From Erwinia psidii (GTDB taxonomy: Bacteria > Pseudomonadota > Gammaproteobacteria > Enterobacterales > Enterobacteriaceae): a stretch of 64,000 nt of DNA. Positions 51,795 through 60,867 of the stretch are shown in pieces. The DNA lies in NCBI RefSeq assembly GCF_003846135.1, contig NZ_RHHM01000012.1, positions 88,649 to 152,648 of the forward strand, written 5' to 3'. A program made the position numbers and the translations under genes. Below the pieces are notes generated by a model. The model was not told where the DNA came from. It saw only the letters and a program-made list of their open reading frames with translations, and did not search any database. Numbering within the stretch: the first letter of the stretch is position 1; each line of letters starts with the position of its first letter.

Positions 51795-52870
51795 TGTTTG
51801 GCGTACTCGACAGATACATCGGCAAAACTATTTTTAACACCATCATGGCGACGCTGTTTATGCTGGTGTCGCTCTCCGGCATTATTAAGTTTGTCGACCA
51901 GTTGCGTAAAACCGGCCAGGGGGATTACACCGCCCTTGGTGCCGGGTTGTACACCATCCTTAGCGTACCCAAAGATATTGAGATCTTCTTCCCGATGGCA
52001 GCACTGCTGGGGGCGCTGCTGGGATTGGGCATGTTGGCACAACGTAGTGAGCTGGTGGTGATGCAGGCATCGGGTTTCACCCGTATGCAAATTGCCGCAT
52101 CGGTAATGAAAACCGCTATTCCGCTGGTACTGCTGACCATGGCTATCGGTGAATTTGTCGCGCCGCAGGGCGAGCAAATGGCACGTAATTACCGTGCACA
52201 GCAGTTGGTGGGGGGATCGTTGCTCTCCACGCAGAATGGCCTTTGGGCAAAAGATGGGGACAGTTTTATCTTCATCGAACGGTTAAAGGATAACAATGAG
52301 CTGGCCGGTGTCAGCATTTACAGCTTTAACAAAGCGCGTCGCCTGCAATCGGTTCGCTATGCGGCGGTGGCAAAATACAATGCCGATAAAAAGCTGTGGG
52401 ATTTGTCAGAAGTCGATGAGTCGATTCTCACCGATCCCAAACAGGTGACGGGGAATCAGACCTTAAGCGGAGAATGGAAAACCACGCTGACGCCCGACAA
52501 GCTTGGCGTGGTATCGCTTGACCCGGATTCACTGTCAATCAGTGGTCTGTACAGCTACAGCAAATATCTCAAGCAAAGTGGGCAGGTTGCCGGTCGTTAT
52601 CAGCTGAATATGTGGAGTAAAATCTTCCAGCCGCTGTCGGTGGCGGTGATGATGCTGATGGCGCTCTCCTTTATCTTTGGCCCTCTGCGTAGCGTGTCGA
52701 TGGGAATGAGGGTGATTACCGGCATCAGCTTCGGCTTCCTGTTCTACGTGCTGGATCAGATTTTTGGTCCACTGAGCCTGGTGTATAACATCCCACCACT
52801 GTTGGGTGCGTTGTTGCCCAGTGCGGCTTTCTTTGCCATCAGTATTTATATGTTGCTTAAGCGGCGGTAG
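51794..52870 (+). CDS. lptG: LPS export ABC transporter permease LptG
   Basis: Second permease of LptB2FG. 358 residues with the same architecture as LptF: N-terminal segments (YIGKTIFNTIMATLFMLVSL), a periplasmic domain, and C-terminal segments with FIFGPLRSVSMGMRVITG. TGATG overlap with lptF ensures coupled translation. Confidence 0.97.
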   Translation: MFGVLDRYIGKTIFNTIMATLFMLVSLSGIIKFVDQLRKTGQGDYTALGAGLYTILSVPKDIEIFFPMAALLGALLGLGMLAQRSELVVMQASGFTRMQIAASVMKTAIPLVLLTMAIGEFVAPQGEQMARNYRAQQLVGGSLLSTQNGLWAKDGDSFIFIERLKDNNELAGVSIYSFNKARRLQSVRYAAVAKYNADKKLWDLSEVDESILTDPKQVTGNQTLSGEWKTTLTPDKLGVVSLDPDSLSISGLYSYSKYLKQSGQVAGRYQLNMWSKIFQPLSVAVMMLMALSFIFGPLRSVSMGMRVITGISFGFLFYVLDQIFGPLSLVYNIPPLLGALLPSAAFFAISIYMLLKRR

Positions 52871-52965
52871 TGCCGGTGTCAGACAGCGGTTGCCGGGATA
52901 GCAATTGACGGCGCCATGATGAAAGTCAGCGTCAGGTCGCGGCAACGACAGCGGTGTGCGCAACA

Positions 52966-52993
52966 AGACCCTGCCAGATGGCGGGGTCTGTGT
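52966..52993. terminator. Terminator-like hairpin after lptG
   Basis: AGACCCTGCC (52966-52975), loop AGAT, GGCGGGGTCT (52980-52989) with one T-G pair, then GTGTTT. It lies between the convergent lptG and autotransporter genes and could end transcription from either side. Confidence 0.65.
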
Positions 52994-53007
52994 TTACTGG
53001 CTGAGCA

Positions 53008-56000
53008 TCAGAAGCGGTAGTTAACGCCAGCTATACCGCTGTAGTCGGTGCGGAAGGTGCCGCCAACGCTGCTCCGGGCTTTCATCTCTAACGACCATTT
53101 ATCCGCAATTTTGCCCTCTGTTCCTACATGGAAGCGGTAACGGTTATCCGATAATGCAGCGAATTCGCGGCGGGACTGGCTGTCTGACAGCGTAAGGCTG
53201 GATCCTGCTTTCCCGGGTGAATACTGATATTCGATACCTGCGGTCACCATTACATCCGAATTGCTCCGCCACAAGCCACCTTTCTTCACTTCCAAACCTG
53301 CGGTGGCAAAGTAAGGGGTGCTGGAGCTGAGACCAACCTGTGCCGTGTTGCTTTCGAGCCTGTAGCCAGACAGGTGGCTACCGGTCAGGCCAATATAGGT
53401 GGAAATAAACAGCGAGTGTTGATCGACAGCGAACTGATAGCCGCTTTTAACACTTCCTGAGAGGATATGGCTGTTCGCTTTACCGTGGTGAATACCCAAC
53501 AGCGGATCAAAAGTCAGATCCTGGCTAAGGTGCATATAGCGGGCAGCGGTATCAATAAACCAGCCTGCCGGGGATGACCATGAATAATCAGCACCTGCGC
53601 TTGCCAGATGGTGCGTTACCTGTCCGTTACCTTTGGTTTTTCCCATGGTGTATCCGGCATTAAAGCCAAACATCTGCTGTCCCTGCACGGTGTCCCAGCC
53701 GAGATTCAGCGACTGCTGATTCACTTTAAAGCCCTCGAATCTTCCTTTGCCGTGCTCAACTGACACCCAGTCACCGCTTTTTTCCGGTGAGTTACGCAGT
53801 AGCGAGGCACGGCCATGCAGCTGGCTTATTGCTTCGCTAAAGACATACTGTCGGGAGGCCAGCAATAAGCGGGTATGACGAACCAATGGCTTATTGTCCC
53901 TGATGGTAAACCAGCCAGACGGTTTACCATCAGTTGGGTCAGCCGGTGTTTCAGCTTCTGCCGGTATTTCCGCTACGCCAGCGTCTTCAGACTCAGCCGG
54001 GGACTCAGGTTCTGGCGATGTTTCCGCTACGCTGGCGTCTTCAGACTCAGCCGGTGTTTCAGCTTCTGGCGATGTTTCCGCTATGCTGGCGTCTTCAGAC
54101 TCAGCCGGGGACTCAGGTTCTGCCTCGGCGTTATGGGCCAGCACCCATTGCACGCGGTCATCTTTTTCGATCACCCGGTAGTCCGGGGTATACAGGCTGA
54201 AGCCGCTGGCAACCGACGGTACGGTAAAGTAATCATGCGCCGTACCCGCAGGGGCATCAAGCAGTACAATATCATTCAGCAATTGCACCGATTCATCAGA
54301 AGTGGTCAGCACGCTGATATCCAGAGTGTTACTGCTGCCGGTAGCAGTATTCACAATTGTCACTCTGTCGCCCTGTTCGTTCGCAGGAGAAGCGGCCAGG
54401 CTGATACTCAGACCTGTGGCATCCAGCGAATCAACAGTGAGCTCCGCCGGTGACCAGGTTGTGCCTTCTGCGGCAAGCAAGGAGATCGTGGAACCCGGCA
54501 GCGCTTTTAAATAGCTGACGCTGCTGTTGCCGGTCAATTGCCAGTAAGCACCGGAATTCATGGTCATGGTGCTGGTGGTCGTGCTGCTGATTGCTCCCTC
54601 GTAATTAACCTTCCCCAGATACAGACTGGTATTGTCGCCCAGCGTGATATTGCCGGATACGGTGCTGGCGGTCAGCGCAGCAAGTTCAGTGGCACTGCGT
54701 ACCGGCTGACTGCAGGTGGTGGTATCAGTATTAATCACCGAATAGCAGCGCCAGATTTTGTCAGTATCTGAAGTACTGGTGTTGTAGCCCAGCATTACCT
54801 GTGAGGAATCCCCCGCCACGATATCTGCCTGGACCTGGGCATATTCTCCGACTTGCAGAGTACTGCCTTCATTAACGGCAATCTGGTTAGCGCTAAAGAG
54901 GGCGGTAGCCCAGTCATCATCTTCTACCAGGCCGCCAGCATGAGGGACAGGCTGGCCGGAGAGCAGAACGGTTCCCTGCGACACGGCCAGGTTACCCTTC
55001 AGGTCCATCCCGCCGGTTAACGCCGTTATGGCTGAAGAGCCGGGCGTATCCACATTAACGTTCAGCACACCGCTGCTGTCGCTGTCGCCGAGGAAGCCGC
55101 GAAAGACTGTCTGGTTAAGCTGGGCCAGACGGTAGTCGATTGCTGCACTGGCATCGGTCCCTAAATATGTCCAGATTGCGGTGCTGCTTTTATCGGTAGG
55201 GAAATACCAGTAGGAAGACTCGTTGAGCTGAAAGTACTCGGTCTCTTTGGTATAGGGATTGGGATAGATATAAATCGACCCGACCGTGCCTCGCGGATTA
55301 CTCTCGCTGAATGTCTGAAAAGAGACGTCTGCACTGCTGTAGCCAGTCAGGTTAAGTATTGCAGCTTGCGTGGTGTTGTGGTTCACCAGCGTGGCACCGC
55401 TGTCAGTATGATTGATTTGTTTAAACGACAGGCTGTTGCCATTGAGATCGAGTTTACCTCCCCGGTAACCAAAGAAGATATGCTCTGTCGCGACCTGCTC
55501 TGCGTCATTCAGAACGACCGTCGGGCGTCCGCTAACTAAAGTCACTGAAGAGAATGCCTGTTTATTGCCGTCAGCATCGGCTTGCTGATCCAGTACCACC
55601 GTACCGTCACCGGTATTCAGACCGCCGCCATTAATGCCTGTGGCATTGACATACAGCGTTCCCGCACCGATTTTATGCAGATCATCACCGGCCAGCCCGT
55701 TAACCTGCCACTGCACGGTTTTGTCTGCATCGACGTCGATACCGCCACCCGTCCAGCTGCTGTTGGCGCCATCGGCGGATATCACCTGATAATTATTGGA
55801 GAACTGAAGTTTGCCAGCGCCCATGTTAACTGACTGAGCAAGCAGCAGCGTACCGCCATCGCCGTTAAAACGCAGATCTTTACTGGCATCAAGTGCTTCA
55901 TTTGTCGCCTCGCTGGGGAGTAGGGTGTCCACTCCGTGCCATTCCCAGCTGTTCGTGCCCTGAGTGATGTCGGAGGCCCCCCAATAGATCGTGCCATCGT

Positions 56001-56841
56001 TACTGCTGTCGGTGACATCAGGATCGGTATTAGCGGCAATCAGTTGCTGAATAAACGCATCCTGAATATAGATGGAATGTGTATCCAGGCCGTAGGGGTA
56101 GGTGCCGGAGATCGTGGCGGTAACACCTGCCAGCTTCCAGATTTTATCGATGTTGTCATAGACCAATACCGGACTGCCACTGTCCCCACCCTGAGCGCCA
56201 ATATCGAGCGCGGTAACATTGGGATCGTCCGGTGACAAGGTGGTCCAGGTGAGCCGGTTCGTTGAGAAATCAGGGGATAAAATCGTACCACCGGTTCGGT
56301 AGTTGTAGGCGCCTGACAGCTGAATAACCGTCTGGGTTTCTGCATCCACCTGTTTCTGGGTACCGGTTCCCACACGGGCATAGTATATGTAGCGGCTGGT
56401 GTCTCTCAGTTCCTCACCGGTGACATAAGAAATTGCCGCCGTTTCTGTCACCACTTTGTTTAATCGGGGGGTATGAAAGTCCAGCGAGCCTTCTTCATTA
56501 CGATTAATTAACGTGTAAGAGGTGCTGTATTTGGCGTTATTGCCAAAGGTAACCGTTTTATAGCCCCCATTGTGCGTTACCCCAGCCACATAAGAGGGTG
56601 AGATTAAAGTGGCATAGCCCAGAGAAACGACCACGCCAAAATCAGGAATGGGAAAGTTAAGGGTGCCTGCCAAAGCACCATCGGTGGTATAGACATCAAC
56701 ATCTGTATTTCCCACGGCATATTTACCGAGATTTTCCCCAAAGTCACGATAGTCCTGAAGATTAATATCCTGCCGCATAATCCCGGCGTAAGATGCCGCA
56801 CAGACAAATAGAGTGCAATAGCATGCAGCGTTTTTTTTCAA
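53008..56841 (-). CDS. S6-family serine protease autotransporter (SPATE-like)
   Basis: A secreted protease of 1277 residues, type Va secretion. TTG start with AAGGA 8 bases upstream. A signal peptide covers about residues 1-19 (CAASYA/G). The S6 protease domain carries the triad His90 (GVTHNGGYK), Asp121 (SLDFHTPRLNK) and Ser221 (GGDSGSPVLVYDN). A long beta-helix passenger follows, then an acidic Pro/Glu/Ser linker of 18-residue repeats, then a C-terminal ~270-residue beta-barrel ending GVNYRF. The N-terminal protease domain resembles the SPATE/IgA-protease group. The passenger target is unknown. A likely exported virulence or competition factor; inserted downstream of lptG. Confidence 0.92.
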   Translation of the reverse strand: MKKNAACYCTLFVCAASYAGIMRQDINLQDYRDFGENLGKYAVGNTDVDVYTTDGALAGTLNFPIPDFGVVVSLGYATLISPSYVAGVTHNGGYKTVTFGNNAKYSTSYTLINRNEEGSLDFHTPRLNKVVTETAAISYVTGEELRDTSRYIYYARVGTGTQKQVDAETQTVIQLSGAYNYRTGGTILSPDFSTNRLTWTTLSPDDPNVTALDIGAQGGDSGSPVLVYDNIDKIWKLAGVTATISGTYPYGLDTHSIYIQDAFIQQLIAANTDPDVTDSSNDGTIYWGASDITQGTNSWEWHGVDTLLPSEATNEALDASKDLRFNGDGGTLLLAQSVNMGAGKLQFSNNYQVISADGANSSWTGGGIDVDADKTVQWQVNGLAGDDLHKIGAGTLYVNATGINGGGLNTGDGTVVLDQQADADGNKQAFSSVTLVSGRPTVVLNDAEQVATEHIFFGYRGGKLDLNGNSLSFKQINHTDSGATLVNHNTTQAAILNLTGYSSADVSFQTFSESNPRGTVGSIYIYPNPYTKETEYFQLNESSYWYFPTDKSSTAIWTYLGTDASAAIDYRLAQLNQTVFRGFLGDSDSSGVLNVNVDTPGSSAITALTGGMDLKGNLAVSQGTVLLSGQPVPHAGGLVEDDDWATALFSANQIAVNEGSTLQVGEYAQVQADIVAGDSSQVMLGYNTSTSDTDKIWRCYSVINTDTTTCSQPVRSATELAALTASTVSGNITLGDNTSLYLGKVNYEGAISSTTTSTMTMNSGAYWQLTGNSSVSYLKALPGSTISLLAAEGTTWSPAELTVDSLDATGLSISLAASPANEQGDRVTIVNTATGSSNTLDISVLTTSDESVQLLNDIVLLDAPAGTAHDYFTVPSVASGFSLYTPDYRVIEKDDRVQWVLAHNAEAEPESPAESEDASIAETSPEAETPAESEDASVAETSPEPESPAESEDAGVAEIPAEAETPADPTDGKPSGWFTIRDNKPLVRHTRLLLASRQYVFSEAISQLHGRASLLRNSPEKSGDWVSVEHGKGRFEGFKVNQQSLNLGWDTVQGQQMFGFNAGYTMGKTKGNGQVTHHLASAGADYSWSSPAGWFIDTAARYMHLSQDLTFDPLLGIHHGKANSHILSGSVKSGYQFAVDQHSLFISTYIGLTGSHLSGYRLESNTAQVGLSSSTPYFATAGLEVKKGGLWRSNSDVMVTAGIEYQYSPGKAGSSLTLSDSQSRREFAALSDNRYRFHVGTEGKIADKWSLEMKARSSVGGTFRTDYSGIAGVNYRF
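53940..54122 (-). repeat. 54-bp tandem repeats in the autotransporter linker
   Basis: About 3.3 copies of a 54-base unit encode the 18-residue motif E-S/T-PAESEDA-S/G-I/V-AE-T/I-S/P-P/A-E-A/P. Copies begin near 53940, 53994, 54048 and 54102 (partial). The repeats are similar enough at DNA level that copy number could change by slippage, altering linker length without breaking the frame. Confidence 0.85.
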
Positions 56842-57745
56842 AATAATAATCCTTTACATTTATTCCATTTATACATTAATGGTTGAGGTTATGTATTTTA
56901 TTTTTAACGACTTTATAGCGATTTTCGCTTGTATTAAAAATGATTTTACTGGCGCAGTAAATATAATTATTGGAATGCATGATTTTATGTTGTGAATGGT
57001 CTTTCTCTGAAATTTGTTAAAATTTAACTCAATGTCTTTATCCGTATTTTATATGGCGCTTGACCAGCGGTATTTTGATGAAAAAACAGGTTTCTTCCTG
57101 GGGGGACGCTGGTTTAATATTTACGATACATCACGTGAGAAAATGAAGATTATTTTTAATATTACGTTATTATTCTGTTTAACAAGGTGCGGAAGAGATG
57201 GATTTGTCACCGGGTTACTGACCACCTCTCACAAAAAAGGTATTATGTCAGCCTAAGTCAGACTTGATTAATGGCTGCTGCGGATGTTATTTATCTCAGT
57301 ACATAATTTTTTGCTAACTGAGACCGTGAAGGCGTCGGAAGTAATCAGCATTTAGCCTGTTTTCAACATCAGCAGGTTGGCAATAATTTCAGCACAGGAG
57401 CGGGTTACGGAGATAAGGATGTAGTGATTCCGGTGGCTGAGAATATCTTGTTTAACGATCGGGATACTAACGCTTTCTGCAATGCAGTCGGTGAGCCAGT
57501 CTGGTGTGCATAACCATCAGCTACCATGTTGAGTCAAGAAAAACATAGTTCATTGACTGCGTGCTGGTCCCTTGACGTGCCAACAAATTTTGTTAGCACC
57601 CCGGCTACAAATACACTTTTTTATATATATTGCTGTATTAGTGATGATTTTTTCTGACAGACAATTGACCTCAATGGTATTAACAATACTCAAAGACTGT
57701 AAAAACGCTGACCGCCCATAAGGGTAAACAATATAAGGAATACAT
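56842..57745 (+). other. AT-rich island upstream of the autotransporter
   Basis: 904 bases with weak coding signs. A frame at 57032-57256 (MSLSVFYMALDQRYFDEKTG, 74 codons from ATG) has no ribosome site. A stop-bounded frame ending at 57512 (NNFSTGAGYGDKDVVIPVAE) has no start and looks like a gene remnant. GTGCCAACAAATTTTGTTAG at 57577 begins a 12-bp inverted repeat centred on 57588. TTGACC at 57665-57670 could be the -35 element for the next gene. Confidence 0.4.
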
Positions 57746-58135
57746 ATGCAAGGAATAAGTGGCCAAAATCGCATTTCGACATCCTCAGTATATCCTGTTG
57801 CTGAAATTAGCACTGCATCTCCAGGTCCCGTAGCAAGCTTTCTCAACGGTCTCAGAAGTGTTTCCAATTCAGTCATGAATCGGTTTACTGTTCATGCCGC
57901 ACCTTCATCACCGTGGAATTATGATCGTCGTGGTGGTGTTCGCCCAACTGAATCCTCTTTTTCTGCTTCACCAAAAGTGGGTGCAAATACGACAAGGGAA
58001 TCATTAAAAGCTGAGTATAAAAAAAATGCCAGCGAGTACCGCAACAATCCATCTTCATTTAGAGGTGTGTTAAATAATACGAGTGAAAAATGCAGGCAAC
58101 ATCATTATGATAAACGAAGCCATCCCTCCAGATAA
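57746..58135 (+). CDS. Small serine-rich protein, possible type III effector-like
   Basis: I do not recognise this 129-residue protein. ATG at 57746 has AAGGA 7 bases upstream, and a terminator follows 40 bases after the stop, so it appears to be a real single-gene unit. The first 50 residues hold 10 serines, Ile at position 4, and no acidic residue before position 20 (MQGISGQNRISTSSVYPVAE). These are features listed for type III secretion signals in plant-associated bacteria. The C-terminal half is basic and has no membrane segment or cysteine-rich motif. No HrpL box was found upstream. An effector role is inference. Confidence 0.6.
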   Translation: MQGISGQNRISTSSVYPVAEISTASPGPVASFLNGLRSVSNSVMNRFTVHAAPSSPWNYDRRGGVRPTESSFSASPKVGANTTRESLKAEYKKNASEYRNNPSSFRGVLNNTSEKCRQHHYDKRSHPSR

Positions 58136-58174
58136 TTTTTGAATCTGTCAGAAATTACTACTGTGTACTTTTAT

Positions 58175-58207
58175 CCCCACACGATAGCAATCTGGTGGGG
58201 TTTTATT
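58175..58207 (+). terminator. Terminator of the serine-rich gene
   Basis: CCCCAC (58175-58180) pairs with GTGGGG (58195-58200), followed by TTTTATT. The loop is 14 bases. Confidence 0.75.
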
Positions 58208-59157
58208 GAAAATCGGCGTGGAATGGTTGTTGAGTATGCAGTACGCCATAACACCGGTGAAGGAGTTTCCGCATCAGTGCGCCAATTGCGCACATTTTTG
58301 CTTTTCCTCTCTGACATAACTGCTCATACATGGCCTTCATCACCGGATTAAACCTCAGTCCACATAACGATGCCAGATACAGCTTTGCCCTGATTTGCGG
58401 TGGTCCGATTTTTGACAATCCCGGTTTCCCTCTGACTGAGGTGCCGGAGGATTTTTCAACAGGAACCACGCCTAAAAACGCTGCAACCTGCTCTGCTGTG
58501 TCAAAATGATGACTCCGCAGGATAACCAGCATATTCAAACCTAACTGAAAACCCACGGATTTTATCGATGTCAGCAGGTCAAAATCATTTTTTTAATCAG
58601 GATGCTGCTCAAGGTGCGCGCGGATAAGACCGTCCAGATAGTTACGTTCTGTACTCAGGTCACGGAGCACATTTTCGATGGATTCAGTAACCGCAGAAGG
58701 CGTGTCCGTTGCCCGGGATTTTCCCAGCCTGTTTTTTCACGGGTGCTGTCAGTGACAAGTGCATTACGGCGACGTAAAAGTGCGCTGAGATAACGGACAT
58801 CCTCTGGCTGAGGAACCCATGGCTCCGGCTCTTTAAGTGCAAGCATCAACCTGGTCGTTTTTCGTCAGCATTCCCATACCACGTGCAAATTCTCTGCTAC
58901 GTTGCGGGGCAAGCGATACCCTGGCTCCAGCCTTATGAAGGCCATATGCTAATGATTCGCGATAAACTCCGGTGGCTTCCATGATGATATGGACCTCAGC
59001 CGGTTGGCAGTGTTGTTTATGGAGCCAGTTGATTACAGCACTGGTAGCCGCAAAGTCGTTTTTAAGCTTGCGCGTTTTTACCCTGCCTTTTACACCTTCC
59101 CGCAGCAGGCATAAATTCGGGGGTTTTCTTGCTAACATCAATACCTAACTGAAACAT
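58203..59157 (-). pseudogene. IS110-family transposase, frameshifted
   Basis: Start at 59157 reads MFQLGIDVSKKT, the DEDD-domain start of IS110 transposases. A frameshift near 59120 moves the next part into another frame (CLLREGVKGRVKTRKLKND, IIMEATGVYRESLAYGLHKA, RGMGMLTKNDQVDA). Another follows near 58845 (EPEPWVPQPEDVRYLSALLR), and a further one near 58730. A stop lies after AHLEQHPD (about 58595). The C-terminal transposase_20 region is intact at 58203-58590 (VAAFLGVVPVEKSSGTSVRG, RAKLYLASLCGLRFNP). At least four lesions, so inactive. Confidence 0.88.
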
Positions 59158-59538
59158 AGCCTTTTTCTGCTTTCACTAAACCATCACGCCGGTGACCCTT
59201 GTACATGCAGAGTCATCGCGCCTGGCAACCGTTCAATGTTAATGCTGGCGTGAAGGTGAAGCAGAGAGCTTTAGCTGATGCCTCGACATTCAGGATGGAA
59301 ACAAGCTCACTCTGCTTCATGTGACGGTAGCCAACCATCACCTCTCTATTACATACAAGGATGGAAGGGCACTGACGCAGCGCCTGCGGTAAATAAAAAG
59401 AAGAGATCGGTGAAGACAGAGAACGGCCTGAAACCGTGAAAACAGTGTACGTCATCACGAAGTAAACGCAGTGACAGCGGATTTGCTGTCTGAAGAAGAC
59501 GATCTGGCGCATCACAATCATTCATACGCCAGCAAAGG
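59158..59538. other. Spacer between IS110 remnant and yjiN
   Basis: 381 bases. A minus-strand frame (59213-59521) is open; inside it, ATG at about 59337 has GAGGTG near it and would give a ~41-residue peptide (MVGYRHMKQSELVSILNVEA...). I recognise nothing in it. Confidence 0.3.
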
Positions 59539-60834
59539 CTATCCGCCATAAACCGGGGCGAGCAGAGTGGGAAGCCCGGAGAGTAAATATAAAATTAAAC
59601 CGATAACGCCACCCACCACCGTCCCATTAATGCGGATGCGTTGCAGATCTTTACCAATATTCAGCTCGACCTGGTGCGACATATCCCGTGCATCCCAGCC
59701 TTTTACCGTGTCGCTGATATGACGGCTGAGAAATGCCGAGAACTCTGGTGCGGCACCGGTCGCGGCGTCTTCTATGTGTTGATTCAGCGAGGCGCGCAGC
59801 TGAACATCCTGCATCAATGCTTGCCCCAGCCACTGTCCTGTCGCACTCACTTTTGTATGAAGCACCGAGTCTTCCTTATCAAGATCCTCTTTTAACCAGC
59901 GACGCAAATCCCCCCACAGCTGGCTGATATAGGTGTTCAGCGCGTCATCCTGCTTAAGATAATCCTTTATTTCTTCCGCTTTGCGCTGCATCGCGGGATC
60001 TTCCCGCAGTCTGCCGATCAGCCGCTGCACCGCACGGTTAAAGCCCTGCCTCAACTCATGTGTGCCATCCTGCTCAATATCGTTAAGCACTGACTTCACC
60101 GCATCTGCCGCCAGTTCAGCAAATTTGTCACCGACCCATTCAGTCGGCAGCATTTTTTCTATGGCAGGATGCTCACGCTTCAACCAGCGGATCGCCTGTT
60201 GGGCAATAAACGCGTGGGTGCCCGGTTTGTTCACCAGATGCAGCAACTGGCTGATGGCATCATCCAGCAGTTCCTGATGGCGGTTATTTTTGGTCAGACT
60301 CTCCAGCACTATTGCCGCTGAACGGGACAAATCGACCTTATCGATGGCGTTGTGAATGGCCCGGCGCATAAAAGCCTGGATACGCTGGTCATCCGCCAAA
60401 TCCAGAAATCCCCGGACTACCTTCAGCAGATAGTGGCTGAACGTCGCCGCATTGGCAGGCACACTCAGCCAGCTGGCGACTATATGTGCCGGATCGTGGC
60501 GGCGGATCAGCGTCAGCAGGGACTCGGTGTTAAGAAATTTATCCTGCACGAACAGCGCAAGATTATCAGCAATACGATCCTTATTACGCGGAACGATCGC
60601 CGTATGACGGCCTACCAGCGGGATCGGCACCCGACGGAACAGGGCGCTGACGGCAAACCAGTCGGCCAGCGCACCAACCATTGCGGCTTCGGACACGGCC
60701 TTCAGTGCACCGATCCAGGCGTGCGGTTTAAACCACAGTGGGCAAAGTACGGTGGCGACAAAAACAACCGCAGCAGCACACAGCAGCAACAAGGGGAGCC
60801 GTTTTGCTCTCGCCAGTTCGGATTCTTTATTCAT
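59539..60834 (-). CDS. yjiN: DUF445 family inner-membrane protein YjiN
   Basis: 431 residues from the ATG at 60834 ([20 protein letters not shown]), which has AGGA 7 bases upstream; E. coli YjiN is 426. N-terminal membrane segment, the DUF445 signature [20 protein letters not shown], a long helical soluble region, and a C-terminal membrane segment ([19 protein letters not shown]). Function unknown in the family. Confidence 0.92.
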   Translation of the reverse strand: MNKESELARAKRLPLLLLCAAAVVFVATVLCPLWFKPHAWIGALKAVSEAAMVGALADWFAVSALFRRVPIPLVGRHTAIVPRNKDRIADNLALFVQDKFLNTESLLTLIRRHDPAHIVASWLSVPANAATFSHYLLKVVRGFLDLADDQRIQAFMRRAIHNAIDKVDLSRSAAIVLESLTKNNRHQELLDDAISQLLHLVNKPGTHAFIAQQAIRWLKREHPAIEKMLPTEWVGDKFAELAADAVKSVLNDIEQDGTHELRQGFNRAVQRLIGRLREDPAMQRKAEEIKDYLKQDDALNTYISQLWGDLRRWLKEDLDKEDSVLHTKVSATGQWLGQALMQDVQLRASLNQHIEDAATGAAPEFSAFLSRHISDTVKGWDARDMSHQVELNIGKDLQRIRINGTVVGGVIGLILYLLSGLPTLLAPVYGG

Positions 60835-60867
60835 CAGCACTTCCTGTTTTCTGTTCTGATTGCTGCC

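Noticed and set aside
57500..57745. HrpL box upstream of the serine-rich gene
   Set aside because: No GGAACC with a CCAC partner at 15-16 bases was found, so type III regulation is not supported by sequence.
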